Source of the DNA: Vreelandella sp031769195
GTDB lineage: Bacteria > Pseudomonadota > Gammaproteobacteria > Pseudomonadales > Halomonadaceae
Assembly: GCF_031769195.1 (NCBI RefSeq)
Contig: NZ_JAVHNP010000006.1
Coordinates: forward strand, 186,001-250,000
DNA length: 64,000 nucleotides
Reading direction: 5' to 3'
Shown: positions 47,267 to 56,991 of the stretch, in pieces
Layout: every line of letters starts with the position of its first letter
Position numbering within the stretch: the stretch's first letter is position 1
Program-made: the position numbers and the translations under genes
The notes under the pieces: generated by a model
What the model saw: the letters and a program-made list of their open reading frames with translations, nothing else
Told to the model about the DNA's origin: nothing
Database searches by the model: none

Positions 47267-47884
47267 TCAGAACGGGATTTCGTCATCAAAGTCGTCGAAG
47301 TTGCCCGGGTCCGGCGCACCGTAACTGCTGTTTTGGTGATTAGGTGCAGGCTGCTGATGCTGAGGCGCTGGCGGCTGTTGCTGAGCAGGCTGGGCGCCAC
47401 GCTGAGGAGCGCCACCCTGGGGAGGGTAACCGCCGCCACCGTGCTGGGGCGCACCTTGACCATAGTGCTGCTGCGCAGGCGCTTGCTGGGCTGGTGGTTG
47501 TTGGGCATAGCCACCTTGAGGTGCACCGCCGCCCTGGAAGTCACCACTGCGACCGTCCAGCATCTGCATATCGTTGGCCACAATTTCAGTGCTGTAACGG
47601 TCTTGGCCATTCTGATCCTGCCATTTACGTGTTTGCAGGCGTCCTTCAATATAAACTTTGGAACCTTTCTTCAGATACTGCTGGGCAATTTCTGCCGTTT
47701 TATTAAACAGCACAACCCGGTGCCATTCAGTGCGTTCCTGGCGCTGGCCGCTTTGACGATCCATCCAGGTGTCAGACGTGGCCAAATTCAGGTTAGCCAC
47801 GGCGGTACCGGAGGGCGTAAAGCGTACTTCTGGATCTTGGCCTAGGTTGCCAATCAAAATAACTTTGTTAATACCGCGCGCCAT
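47267..47884 (-). CDS. ssb: Single-stranded DNA-binding protein
   Basis: The 205 residues from MARGINKVILIGNLGQDPEV have the OB fold (about 1-110), a Gln/Gly/Pro-rich linker of about 80 residues and the C-terminal DDFDDEIPF tip that recruits repair proteins. An upstream ATG at 47905 is not the family start. The linker is somewhat longer than in E. coli. Downstream of a YajR-like gene rather than directly beside uvrA. Confidence 0.96.
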   Translation of the reverse strand: MARGINKVILIGNLGQDPEVRFTPSGTAVANLNLATSDTWMDRQSGQRQERTEWHRVVLFNKTAEIAQQYLKKGSKVYIEGRLQTRKWQDQNGQDRYSTEIVANDMQMLDGRSGDFQGGGAPQGGYAQQPPAQQAPAQQHYGQGAPQHGGGGYPPQGGAPQRGAQPAQQQPPAPQHQQPAPNHQNSSYGAPDPGNFDDFDDEIPF

Positions 47885-47981
47885 AAGGTCGCTCCTCGTC
47901 ATCATTCATCGTATACATTAGCGGTTCGCTCACTCGCTTTAACAGCATAGAAGCCTGTGAAAGCCTAGTCAGCGGTAAGTC

Positions 47982-49361
47982 TTAAGATCGTGGCGGCGAC
48001 ATTAATCGTGTTAACGCCGCTTGATCCAACGCCTCACGGTTAACTTTCAAGTAAACCAAGCGCTCTTCGGGCACGACCATCACATCTTCCACGCCAACGA
48101 CGTCGGCAAGATGCTCCATCAGTAAATTCATCGCATCAGGCTGAGTGTCGTGCAGCGCCATGACTTCGCTGGAGAGCGGTGGCGGGGACGGCATACGCCA
48201 CATCGCCATCCACCACCCCAAGGCCAGCACAGCGCAGCCTATAAATACGGCGTTAAGCCCCCACGTGTTGGCTAACAACCCGCCCAGGGTGCCGCCCAAA
48301 AACGCGCCTAAAAACTGGCTGGTCGAGTACACCCCCATGGCAGTGCCTTTGGCGCCGGCAGGGGCCAGCTTACTGAGCATGGAAGGCAGTGTCGCCTCCA
48401 GCAAATTAAAGCCAGTAAAAAACACAAATAGCCAGACAAACAGCCAGTGTCCTTGAGAAAGCGGTAGCCCCAGGCTGGCCAGGCTAAGCGCAATCGCACC
48501 CACCGCCAGCAGGCACATTAACTTCATGCGCTGACGCTTCTCGGCAACGATGACCAGCGGCACCATGGCCACAAAGGAGAGTGCCATAATGCCCAGGTAG
48601 GCTAAGCCGTGGTACTCCACCGCCACTCCCGCATTGAGCAGGCGGAAGGGAATGGCGACAAAAATCGCCATTAACACCAGGTGAAGCGCAAAGATCGACA
48701 GATCAAGCCGCCATAAATCAGGACGCGTAATGACACTTTTAAATTGCTGACGATCCAGCCCGACATCCCGGTGGCGCAGCCGACGCGGGGCAGGCGGAAC
48801 CCAGCGCCACAACACCATCAACCCCACTAACGTTAACAGCGCCGTAAACCAAAACACGCCTGAAAGCCCCGCCCACGCCGCTAGCCAAGGGCCCAGCACC
48901 ATCGCAATCGCAAACGAGACACCAATCGACAAACCAATGGTCGCCATGGCAGCCGTGCGGACTTGCTCGCGGGTTTGGTCGGCCAGCAGTGCCATAATGG
49001 CCGCCGCTACCGCGCCGCCGCCCTGGAGAGCGCGTCCCAAAATAACCCCACTAATGGTATCTGCCATGGCCGCCACCACGCTGCCTGCGGCAAAAATCAG
49101 CAGCCCCATGGCAATCACTCGCTTACGTCCAATGCGGTCAGACAGCAGACCAAACGGAATCTGCAGCATTGCCTGGGTTAAGCCATACACCCCTAACGCC
49201 ACGCCTATCAATAGCGGAGTGGCTCCTGCCAAGGTGTCGGCGTAGAGCGCCAGCACCGGCAGAACCATGAACAGCCCCAGCATACGAGACGCATAAAGGC
49301 CGGCCAAGCCGCTGATTGCACGGCGTTCAGAGGCCAGCAGCAGTGCAGAAACCTTGCGCAT
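47982..49361 (-). CDS. MFS transporter with C-terminal YAM domain (YajR-like)
   Basis: The 459 residues have twelve predicted membrane segments, the MFS loop motif FGLLSDRIGRKRVIAMG and, after the last segment, a soluble 65-residue tail (LHDTQPDAMNLLMEHLADVV, then MVVPEERLVYLKVNREALD) that matches the YAM domain of E. coli YajR. Probable drug or metabolite efflux by proton antiport; the substrate is unknown. Divergent from uvrA. Confidence 0.88.
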   Translation of the reverse strand: MRKVSALLLASERRAISGLAGLYASRMLGLFMVLPVLALYADTLAGATPLLIGVALGVYGLTQAMLQIPFGLLSDRIGRKRVIAMGLLIFAAGSVVAAMADTISGVILGRALQGGGAVAAAIMALLADQTREQVRTAAMATIGLSIGVSFAIAMVLGPWLAAWAGLSGVFWFTALLTLVGLMVLWRWVPPAPRRLRHRDVGLDRQQFKSVITRPDLWRLDLSIFALHLVLMAIFVAIPFRLLNAGVAVEYHGLAYLGIMALSFVAMVPLVIVAEKRQRMKLMCLLAVGAIALSLASLGLPLSQGHWLFVWLFVFFTGFNLLEATLPSMLSKLAPAGAKGTAMGVYSTSQFLGAFLGGTLGGLLANTWGLNAVFIGCAVLALGWWMAMWRMPSPPPLSSEVMALHDTQPDAMNLLMEHLADVVGVEDVMVVPEERLVYLKVNREALDQAALTRLMSPPRS

Positions 49362-49472
49362 AATGCCCTTGTGTATGGTGGATGGGCCGGAACGGCCTGA
49401 GATAACCGCCCATTCTATCGCTTTGTCACCACGCTGGAAACGCTAAGCGCGGCGTGGAAAGCTGAGACAGTT

Positions 49473-49502
49473 TTGCCGGGAGCAGGAGTGCAAACGTATA
49501 AT
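49473..49502 (+). promoter_or_regulatory. Candidate sigma-70 promoter for uvrA
   Basis: TTGCCG (49473-49478), an 18-base spacer and a perfect TATAAT (49497-49502), 31 bases before the uvrA start. No LexA box of the CTGT-N8-ACAG type is seen around it. Confidence 0.55.
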
Positions 49503-49532
49503 CTCTCTTTTACCGCGCGATTCGAGGTGTTG

Positions 49533-52382
49533 ATGGACAGCATTCTGGTCAGGGGTGCCCGCACCCACAACCTCAAGCAGATCGATGTGGAACTGCCCCG
49601 TGACAAGCTAATTGTAATTACCGGGCTGTCTGGCTCCGGCAAGTCATCGCTGGCGTTTGACACGCTCTACGCCGAGGGGCAACGCCGCTATGTAGAGTCA
49701 CTCTCTACCTATGCGCGCCAGTTCCTCTCCATGATGGAGAAGCCCGATGTGGATCACATCGAAGGGCTCTCTCCCGCTATCTCCATCGAGCAGAAGTCCA
49801 CCTCTCACAACCCGCGCTCGACGGTGGGCACGATTACCGAGATTTATGACTACCTGCGCCTGCTCTTTGCCCGCGCAGGGACCCCCCGCTGCCCGGAACA
49901 TGGCGAAGATCTGGAAGCGCAGACTATTTCACAGATGGTCGACCAGGTGATGAACCTTGCCGAAGGCACCAAGCTGATGCTGCTCGCCCCGGTGGTTAAA
50001 GGTCGTAAAGGGGAGCATCTACAGCTGCTGAGTGAACTGCGTGCTCAAGGCTTTGTACGGGTGCTCATTGATGGGCAGGTGCTTGAACTAGACGATATCG
50101 CGCCGCTAGATAAGCGTAAAAAACACGATATCAGCGTTGTCGTTGACCGCTTTAAGGTGCGCGATGATATCGCCCAGCGGCTGGCCGAATCGTTTGAGAC
50201 CGCGCTGAACCTGGCCGACGGCACCGCCATGATCCACTTTATGGATGGCGAGCAGGAAGACCTCGCATTCTCATCACGCTTTGCCTGCCCGGTATGCGGC
50301 TACTCGCTCTCTGAGCTTGAGCCGCGCATGTTCTCCTTCAACAACCCGGCCGGGGCGTGCCCCACCTGCGATGGCCTCGGTGTTCAACAGTACTTTGACC
50401 CCGATAAGCTGATTAGCCACCCAGAGCTCTCCCTCGCGGAAGGGGTTATTAAGGGCTGGGATCGGCGCAATATTTACTACTTCACCCAGCTTCAGGCGCT
50501 AGCCAAGCACTATCGTTTTGAGCTGGAGACGCCTTGGCTGGAGCTTGCTCGCCATGAGCGAGAGATCATTCTCAACGGCAGCGGCGATGAGCAAATCCCG
50601 TTTGTTTACGTAGGCGATCGCGGTCGCAAGGTCACCCGGGAGCACGCCTTCGAGGGTGTACTGCCCAATATGCAGCGCCGCTACCGGGAAACCGAATCCA
50701 ATATGGTGCGCGATGATCTCGCCAAATATATTGCGGTTCAGCCTTGCACCACCTGCAGCGGATCACGGCTGCGTAAAGAGTCACGCCACGTGTATGTGGA
50801 TGACCATAACATTGCCGATATGGTTCGCCTCCCCATCGGCGAAGCGCAGCGCTACTTTGCTGAGCTGGCGCTGCCCGGGCGCAAAGGTGAAATTGCCGAC
50901 AAGATCGTCAATGAGATCCATGCTCGCCTGGAGTTCTTGGTTAACGTGGGCCTGGACTACCTGAACCTAGAGCGCAGCGCCGATACGCTGTCCGGCGGTG
51001 AAGCGCAGCGTATTCGTCTCGCCAGCCAGATTGGCGCCGGGTTGGTAGGCGTGATGTATATCCTGGACGAGCCCTCCATCGGCCTGCACCAGCGCGATAA
51101 TGACCGCTTGTTGAAGACCCTGGAGCGCCTGCGCGATCTGGGCAATACCGTGATTGTGGTGGAACACGACGAAGACGCCATTCGCGCTGCGGACCACGTG
51201 CTGGATATCGGCCCCGGTGCCGGTGTGCATGGCGGTGAAATCGTCGCCCAGGGCACGCCCCAGCAAGTAATGGATAACCCCAGCTCGCTCACCGGCCAGT
51301 ATCTTTCCGGCACCCGAGAGATTGCCGTACCGCCCTACCGCATTCCAGGCAACCCGGAAAAGCAGTTGGTCGTGCGCGGCGCCACCGGCAACAACCTGCA
51401 GAACGTCACGCTCAGCCTGCCGCTGGGGCTATTTATTGCCGTGACCGGGGTATCCGGCTCGGGTAAATCGACGCTAATCAACGGCACGCTGATGCCAATT
51501 GCCGCCCGAGAGCTGAATCGCGCCACCACGCTGACCCCGGCACCCTATGAAAAAGTAGAGGGCCTTGATCAGCTCGATAAAGTGATCGACATCGACCAAA
51601 GCCCCATTGGCCGTACGCCACGCTCTAACCCGGCCACCTATACTGGTATTTTCACGCCGATCCGCGAGCTGTTTGCGGGCACCCAGGAAGCGCGCTCACG
51701 GGGCTATAAGCCGGGCCGTTTCAGCTTTAACGTCAAAGGCGGCCGCTGTGAAGCGTGTCAGGGCGAAGGCATGATCAAGGTAGAGATGCACTTTCTGCCC
51801 GATATCTATGTGCCTTGTGATGTGTGTAAAGGCAAGCGCTACAACCGCGAAACGCTGGATATTCACTATAAAGGTAAGACGATCCACGAAGTGCTGGAGA
51901 TGACCGTTGAAGACGCACTGGCGTTTTTCAGCCCGGTCCCCGCCATTGCCCGCCGCCTGCAAACGCTCATGGATGTAGGGCTTTCTTATATTCGCCTAGG
52001 TCAAAGCGCCACGACGCTCTCGGGCGGTGAAGCGCAGCGGGTAAAACTGGCCCGCGAGCTGGCCAAGCGCGATACTGGCAAAACGCTATATATTCTTGAT
52101 GAGCCCACCACGGGCCTGCACTTTGAGGATATTCGCCAACTGCTGACGGTGCTCCACCGCCTGCGCGACCACGGCAATACTATTGTGGTCATTGAGCACA
52201 ACCTGGATGTGATTAAAACGGCCGACTGGCTGATTGATCTTGGACCTGAAGGTGGCTCTGGCGGCGGGCAAATTATTGCTGAAGGCACACCGGAGCAGAT
52301 CGCTAAGCAGCACGTATCGCATACCGGTCGCTTTCTAGCTCCCCTCCTTGAGCGAGGCAACCGTGCGACCTCTAAGACCTAG
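49533..52382 (+). CDS. uvrA: Excinuclease ABC subunit A
   Basis: Damage-recognition ATPase of nucleotide excision repair. The 949 residues from MDSILVRGARTHNLKQIDVE have two ABC cassettes (Walker A GLSGSGKSS and GVSGSGKST, two LSGGEAQR signatures) and the zinc modules CPVCGYSL...CPTCDGLG and CEACQGEG...CDVCKGKRY. An earlier in-frame ATG at 49473 is rejected because it would overlap the promoter and is not conserved. Confidence 0.97.
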   Translation: MDSILVRGARTHNLKQIDVELPRDKLIVITGLSGSGKSSLAFDTLYAEGQRRYVESLSTYARQFLSMMEKPDVDHIEGLSPAISIEQKSTSHNPRSTVGTITEIYDYLRLLFARAGTPRCPEHGEDLEAQTISQMVDQVMNLAEGTKLMLLAPVVKGRKGEHLQLLSELRAQGFVRVLIDGQVLELDDIAPLDKRKKHDISVVVDRFKVRDDIAQRLAESFETALNLADGTAMIHFMDGEQEDLAFSSRFACPVCGYSLSELEPRMFSFNNPAGACPTCDGLGVQQYFDPDKLISHPELSLAEGVIKGWDRRNIYYFTQLQALAKHYRFELETPWLELARHEREIILNGSGDEQIPFVYVGDRGRKVTREHAFEGVLPNMQRRYRETESNMVRDDLAKYIAVQPCTTCSGSRLRKESRHVYVDDHNIADMVRLPIGEAQRYFAELALPGRKGEIADKIVNEIHARLEFLVNVGLDYLNLERSADTLSGGEAQRIRLASQIGAGLVGVMYILDEPSIGLHQRDNDRLLKTLERLRDLGNTVIVVEHDEDAIRAADHVLDIGPGAGVHGGEIVAQGTPQQVMDNPSSLTGQYLSGTREIAVPPYRIPGNPEKQLVVRGATGNNLQNVTLSLPLGLFIAVTGVSGSGKSTLINGTLMPIAARELNRATTLTPAPYEKVEGLDQLDKVIDIDQSPIGRTPRSNPATYTGIFTPIRELFAGTQEARSRGYKPGRFSFNVKGGRCEACQGEGMIKVEMHFLPDIYVPCDVCKGKRYNRETLDIHYKGKTIHEVLEMTVEDALAFFSPVPAIARRLQTLMDVGLSYIRLGQSATTLSGGEAQRVKLARELAKRDTGKTLYILDEPTTGLHFEDIRQLLTVLHRLRDHGNTIVVIEHNLDVIKTADWLIDLGPEGGSGGGQIIAEGTPEQIAKQHVSHTGRFLAPLLERGNRATSKT

Positions 52383-52392
52383 CCTACCGTTT

Positions 52393-52412
52393 CCCGGCAC
52401 GCCAGTGCCGGG
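52393..52412 (+). terminator. Hairpin after uvrA
   Basis: Arms cccggcac and gtgccggg with a 4-base loop, 10 bases after the uvrA stop codon. No T run follows, so termination strength is unclear. Confidence 0.45.
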
Positions 52413-52506
52413 AGCATGAAAAGAGCAAGCGAGACCCGGCATCCCTGCTTATAGTAGGTGGCTGTGCCGTTTAACCATAGTGAATACCGCTGAGGAGAAG
52501 GACGCT

Positions 52507-53244
52507 GTGGAACAGGACAATAGCTGCATTATTCGCCACTTTAACCACTACTGCACACTGACGGACGATGAGAAACAGCTGCTCAGTTCGCTGGAGGAGA
52601 GCCCCACCGAGATTAAATCTGGCGCGCTCTTGTGGGAAATGGGCTCGCCCGCCAACGAGTTTTGCACACTGCGTAGCGGCTGGGCTTACTCCTATCGCCA
52701 CCTTGAAAACGGCGACCGGCAAATTCTGGAAGTGTTTCTTCCTGGCGATATCATTGGCCTACGGGAGTTCGCTTTTTCTCAGCGCCTGGAAAACGTGCGT
52801 ATGATTACCGACGGAGTAATCTGCCATTTCCCCCATAAGCGTATGCTGGATATCTTTCGCCAGTCGCTGCCGCTGACATCGGTCATGTTTGCGATTGGCA
52901 GCCGCCAGCAGGCACTGCTCACCGAGCGTTTGGTCAACTTGGCGCGGCGCAGTGCCCGGCAGAAAATGGCGCACTTTCTTCATGAGATGTACCTACGCCT
53001 ACGCCAAACTAACAAGGATATTAGCGGACAGTTCCGCCTGCCACTCTCTCAAGAGCAGCTGGCGGATATCTTGGGTTTAAGCCCTGTGCATGTGAGCCGT
53101 ACCTTTAGCGCGCTGAGTGAAGATGGGCTGGTGTTCCGCGACCGTCACCATCTCTCTATTCCAGACCTTGAAGCGCTGGCCACGGAAGGGGAGTTTGACG
53201 ACTGCTATCTGACCGACAACGTCAGACCACTCCTCAACGACTGA
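52507..53244 (+). CDS. Crp/Fnr-family transcriptional regulator
   Basis: The 245 residues form a cyclic-nucleotide-binding-type jelly roll (about 25-150) and a winged helix (LPLSQEQLADILGLSPVHVS). I prefer the GTG at 52507 because GAGGAGAAGGA lies directly before it; a GTG 9 codons upstream also exists. The N-terminal cysteines (C6 and C15) do not form the FNR [4Fe-4S] pattern, so this is not a classical oxygen-sensing FNR. The signal and targets are unknown. Convergent with nrdJb. Confidence 0.88.
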   Translation: MEQDNSCIIRHFNHYCTLTDDEKQLLSSLEESPTEIKSGALLWEMGSPANEFCTLRSGWAYSYRHLENGDRQILEVFLPGDIIGLREFAFSQRLENVRMITDGVICHFPHKRMLDIFRQSLPLTSVMFAIGSRQQALLTERLVNLARRSARQKMAHFLHEMYLRLRQTNKDISGQFRLPLSQEQLADILGLSPVHVSRTFSALSEDGLVFRDRHHLSIPDLEALATEGEFDDCYLTDNVRPLLND

Positions 53245-53253
53245 GGCTTGCCC

Positions 53254-54015
53254 CTAGCCACACTTTGACCAGCCACACCCGGCATAACAGGTCGGGCAGC
53301 CATCCATCATAATCAGATCGCCCCGGCACTCTGGGCACGTCCCTACCGTGGCGGGGCCACTGCTTGCTTCACCGGCTACCGCTGCCGCAGGGCTAGCAAC
53401 GTCGTCAGCCACCGGAGGCTCTTCCGGCTGCCACGCATGGCCATGCTGCATACGATGGGCATAGCGGGCAACCAGGGTTTCCACCGGCACTTGGTTGCCC
53501 TCCTGATCTAAAAAGCCGCGGCGATACAGAATCTGCTGAATCGACCAGGCAATCGCCGCGACTTCAGAATCGTGAAACATGGGCTTGTTCCAGCGGTTCA
53601 TGCCGCAACGTACTAAGCCTTTATCCCACGCCACCTTGCGTAAATCTGCCACGGCCTGCGTTACATAGCCCCCGCGTGCCGCCAGCGACAGGCTACGCAT
53701 GGTGGCTGTAATCCACTGGTGCTCGCTGGACAGCTGTCCAGAGGGGAAAAAGAACTCCACTGGTCGCTCGATCACCACCCGCTGGCCGCCGATCACACCC
53801 TCCACCGGCATAAACGAGACCAGCAGATAGACCTTTTTGCGCCCCTCAGCCCCGACGTAAGAGATTTTCTCAGACACCGCCTCCAGCGTGCCTTCCGGAC
53901 GCGACGGTATGCGCACCGTCAACGGGTCTTCCTCCGGAAGCTCCAACACGGGCGCTGGCTGCCCTTGCTGTTTGATACGGTAACCGACAATTTTCGAAGT
54001 AATTTCAACCGCCAT
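53254..54015 (-). CDS. nrdJb: Class II ribonucleotide reductase, small C-terminal component NrdJb
   Basis: The 253 residues correspond to the separate C-terminal part of split B12-dependent ribonucleotide reductases. It has the TSCPD-like region (SRPEGTLEAVSEKISYVGAE, then MRSLSLAARGGYVTQAVADL) and a cysteine-rich tail with CPECRGDLIMMDGCPTCYAG and the terminal CGWSKCG, probably for thiol re-reduction of the active site. It follows nrdJa after 80 bases. Confidence 0.9.
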   Translation of the reverse strand: MAVEITSKIVGYRIKQQGQPAPVLELPEEDPLTVRIPSRPEGTLEAVSEKISYVGAEGRKKVYLLVSFMPVEGVIGGQRVVIERPVEFFFPSGQLSSEHQWITATMRSLSLAARGGYVTQAVADLRKVAWDKGLVRCGMNRWNKPMFHDSEVAAIAWSIQQILYRRGFLDQEGNQVPVETLVARYAHRMQHGHAWQPEEPPVADDVASPAAAVAGEASSGPATVGTCPECRGDLIMMDGCPTCYAGCGWSKCG

Positions 54016-54095
54016 TACGTTCTCCCCAGGGTCTCAACATAGGTTTCAAGACAGGTCATCAAGGCAGCCGTCGCTAGCCTTGGTTGCACACGCCC

Positions 54096-56207
54096 CTACC
54101 ACTTGCCGTAGGTGCCCTCTTTCAGAGCATCGAACAAGTTAGCGGCGTTGTGCTCTTCGCCGTCGTAGAGCACCTTTTCATCGCCGGTTAGCTCAAGGGT
54201 CTCACCGTTTTCCAGCTCAAAGACGTATGTGGTGTTTTTTAGATCATCCTCACGCACCAGCACGCCCTGAAAGGCTTCTGGATTGAAGCGGAAGGTCGTA
54301 CAGCCTTTTAAACGGCTCTCGTACGCCTGCAAGTAGAGGTCTTGAAACTGCTCGAACGGGAAATCGGTCGGCACGTTCACCGTTTTAGAGATCGCGGAGT
54401 CCACCCACTGCTGGGCCGCCGCCTGTACCGCCACGTGCTGCTCGGGTGCCACCGCATCCGCGGTAATAAAGTAATCCGGCAGATCGCTCTCGACCGCATT
54501 CGCCGCGATAAAGTGGCGGTAAGCGGCTAGCTCAAACGACACCACCTCCACCTGCTCTTTGGTTTTCTTCCCCGACTGGATGATATTGCGGAAGTAGCGG
54601 TGCGAGAACGAGGGCTCAATGCCGTTCGAGGCGTTATTGCCCATGGAGAGTGAAATAGTGCCCGTGGGCGCAATCGAGCTGTGGTGAGTAAAGCGCGCCC
54701 CGTGCTCGGCCAACTGAGCAACCAGTTCCGGTGCCAGCTCGGCCACTTTAGCCATGTACTGGCTGTAGCGAGCGTGCAGAATACGCCCAGGTACTTTGTC
54801 GCCCACCTCATAGCCGTCACTGGCGAGCTGAGGGCGTTCACGCATCATTTTCGGCGTGATGGTGTGCTCCTCTTTCAGCACGGGGGCCATGCCTTTTTCT
54901 TTAGAGAGTTCAAGCGCCTGCTTCCAACCCTCTATCGCTAGATGACGGCTCACCTCTTCGGTGAACGCCAGCGAGGCCTGGGAGCCATAGGGAATTTTCA
55001 GCATGGTGAGCGTAGAGCCAAGCCCCAAAAACCCCATACCGTGGCGTCGTTTGGCTTCAATTTCGCGCTGCTGCTGGGGGAGCGGCAGACCCGCAATCTC
55101 CACCACGTTATCCAGCATGCGGGTAAAAATGGCCACCACGTGGCGGTAGCGCTCCCAGTCAAAACGTGGCTCGGCGCTAAACGGCTCGATCACGAATTTG
55201 GTCAGGTTAATCGACCCTAACAGGCACGCGCCCTCCGGCGGCAGCGGCTGCTCGCCGCAGGGGTTGGTGGCACGGATATCCTCGCAGAACCAGTTGTTGT
55301 TCATGCGGTTCACTTGGTCAATCAGAATAAAGCCTGGCTCGGCGTAGTCGTAGGTGGAAGACATGATGGTGTCCCACAGCTCGCGTGCCTTGATCACCTC
55401 GACAATACGGCACGCTACTCGCCCTTCGCTGTCTACGGTGTAGCCCTCTTCTACCACGGGCCAGTCACGGTAAATCACATCCTCAGCGTTCACGTCCTCT
55501 TTTTCACCGGGATGCAGCGGAAAGGCCAGCGGCCAATCGGTATTGTTTTTCACCGCCTCCATAAATTCGTCGGTGATCAACAGGCTCAGGTTGAACTGAC
55601 GCAACCGCCCTGCTTCGCGTTTGGCTTGAATAAATTCGCGGACGTCGGGATGGCCCACATCAAAGGTACCCATCTGGGCACCGCGACGGCCACCGGCGGA
55701 GGCCACGGTGAAACACATCTTGTCGAAGATATCCATAAACGCCAACGGGCCATTGGTGCCTGCTCCCGCGCCAAATACAAAGGCACCTTTATGGCGCAGC
55801 GTCGAGAAGTCGTAGCCAATCCCGGCACCCGACTTAAGCGTCATTCCCGCATCCACTACGGCGCCAAGAATGTCACGCATGGAGTCGCGGATCGTGCGGG
55901 ATACCGTGCAGTTAATCAGGCTAACCGCAGGTTTATAGGCATCCGCACCGGCATTAGACAAAATCCGCCCCGCGGGAATAGCGCCATTTTCCAGCGCCCA
56001 GCGAAACTTGGGCAGCCATTCATCGGCCTTTGTGCCCTCCACTGCGGCAAGGGCGCGAGCCACGCGCTCAAAGGTCGCTCCGATATCATGATCCACCGGT
56101 TGGCCATGGCGATCTTTTAACCGATATTTTGAATCCCAGATGTCCCTGGACGGTGCCTGCATAGGGACCTCATCGGATGTCTTTATCGCCTTGGCTGCGG
56201 TGTTCAT
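54096..56207 (-). CDS. nrdJa: Class II (adenosylcobalamin-dependent) ribonucleotide reductase, catalytic component NrdJa
   Basis: Reduces ribonucleotides with or without oxygen, using adenosylcobalamin to make the thiyl radical. The 703 residues have GAGIGYDFSTLRHKGA, RRGAQMGTFDVGHPD, the active-site NPCGEQPLPPEGACLLGSIN and the HHSSIAPTGTISL segment. The ATG at 56207 has AAGGAG 9 bases upstream; the ATG at 56225 overlaps that ribosome-binding site. The split with NrdJb is known from Pseudomonas. Candidate NrdR boxes lie upstream. Confidence 0.95.
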   Translation of the reverse strand: MNTAAKAIKTSDEVPMQAPSRDIWDSKYRLKDRHGQPVDHDIGATFERVARALAAVEGTKADEWLPKFRWALENGAIPAGRILSNAGADAYKPAVSLINCTVSRTIRDSMRDILGAVVDAGMTLKSGAGIGYDFSTLRHKGAFVFGAGAGTNGPLAFMDIFDKMCFTVASAGGRRGAQMGTFDVGHPDVREFIQAKREAGRLRQFNLSLLITDEFMEAVKNNTDWPLAFPLHPGEKEDVNAEDVIYRDWPVVEEGYTVDSEGRVACRIVEVIKARELWDTIMSSTYDYAEPGFILIDQVNRMNNNWFCEDIRATNPCGEQPLPPEGACLLGSINLTKFVIEPFSAEPRFDWERYRHVVAIFTRMLDNVVEIAGLPLPQQQREIEAKRRHGMGFLGLGSTLTMLKIPYGSQASLAFTEEVSRHLAIEGWKQALELSKEKGMAPVLKEEHTITPKMMRERPQLASDGYEVGDKVPGRILHARYSQYMAKVAELAPELVAQLAEHGARFTHHSSIAPTGTISLSMGNNASNGIEPSFSHRYFRNIIQSGKKTKEQVEVVSFELAAYRHFIAANAVESDLPDYFITADAVAPEQHVAVQAAAQQWVDSAISKTVNVPTDFPFEQFQDLYLQAYESRLKGCTTFRFNPEAFQGVLVREDDLKNTTYVFELENGETLELTGDEKVLYDGEEHNAANLFDALKEGTYGKW

Positions 56208-56294
56208 AACAAACAACTCCTTCACTAGGGATCAATAGCGCTTGAAAACGGGCCGATTATACGGCGCATCGCAAGGGAGTATAGACCCGACTTT

Positions 56295-56341
56295 CTACTA
56301 TATGGGCCGCTTTTTAAAATCAAAAACACTAGATATAGGAA
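56295..56341 (-). promoter_or_regulatory. Candidate pair of NrdR boxes upstream of nrdJa
   Basis: acactagatataggaa (56326-56341) matches the 16-bp NrdR box acaCwAtATaTwGtgt at 12 of 16 positions. A weaker copy, ctactatatgggccgc, starts exactly 31 bases away at 56295-56310. NrdR boxes normally come in pairs 31-32 bp apart centre to centre, which supports the weaker copy. The pair is 88-134 bases upstream of the nrdJa start. Confidence 0.5.
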
Positions 56342-56397
56342 AATCAGCATCTTACCCTTTTGCTTATTCCCAACACGCTATAGGCTTAGGGTTTTCA

Positions 56398-56991
56398 ATG
56401 ACGATACGACCTATGAGCCGCATTAGCCCACTTCCGTTTGCCTCTCTTACCGTGACTGCCCTGCTGCTGGCTAACCCGGCACTGACGTTGGCAGCGTCCT
56501 TTAACGTGACCGCCACCGATACTCACGAGCACTGGCAGTCGATGGCACTCAGCCTTGGCGAGGAGCGCCACTTTCGCGCGGTCGAGACCCACAGCTACTC
56601 TGACGCCACCCTGAGTCTAAATGCTTCTCAAGGGGTATGTGATTTACCGTGGCTGGAAATGCGGGTCACGCTTGATCAGCAGCAAGGGGAGAGCCGTGCC
56701 GTAAACTTGGTGCCGACTCGACTGCGGATTGATGACCAGCCGATTATCGACACCATGGCGGAGTTCATTACGGAGCGAGGTGATGACGGCTTCTACGCGC
56801 ATTTTTACTTAAGCGATATGGAGCAACTGATTGAGGAGATGCAGTCGGGGGAGCAGCTCTTTATTGGCTTTGATCAGAACGAGCAGGAGCCGTGGTACAT
56901 GACCTTTAGCTTAGAGGGGGCTGGTGACGCCATTACCCGCATGCAGACACTGTGCAGCGGCACAGCCGCCGAGGCAGCCAGCACGCCTTAA
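56398..56991 (+). CDS. Secreted protein of unknown function
   Basis: The 197 residues start MTIRPMSRISPLPFASLTVT with a signal peptide probably cut near LTLAA at about 36. The mature part has two cysteines far apart (GVCDLPW and MQTLCSG), which could form a disulfide, and acidic helices such as DMEQLIEEMQSGEQ. I recognise no family. It is divergent from nrdJa and overlaps the convergent phytochrome-like gene by 4 bases. Confidence 0.7.
   Translation: MTIRPMSRISPLPFASLTVTALLLANPALTLAASFNVTATDTHEHWQSMALSLGEERHFRAVETHSYSDATLSLNASQGVCDLPWLEMRVTLDQQQGESRAVNLVPTRLRIDDQPIIDTMAEFITERGDDGFYAHFYLSDMEQLIEEMQSGEQLFIGFDQNEQEPWYMTFSLEGAGDAITRMQTLCSGTAAEAASTP

Noticed and set aside
49362..49532. LexA/SOS box upstream of uvrA (also checked upstream of ssb at 47885-47981)
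   Set aside because: No CTGT-N8-ACAG palindrome was found in either region; an ACAG...CTGT arrangement before ssb has the wrong orientation.
52507..53244. Oxygen-sensing FNR controlling nrdJ
   Set aside because: The cysteine pattern for a [4Fe-4S] cluster is missing, and the gene is convergent with nrdJb, so no direct link to nrdJ is shown.
56208..56397. Cobalamin riboswitch upstream of the B12-dependent reductase
   Set aside because: No B12-box-like segment or suitable leader structure was seen; the region is short and AT-rich.
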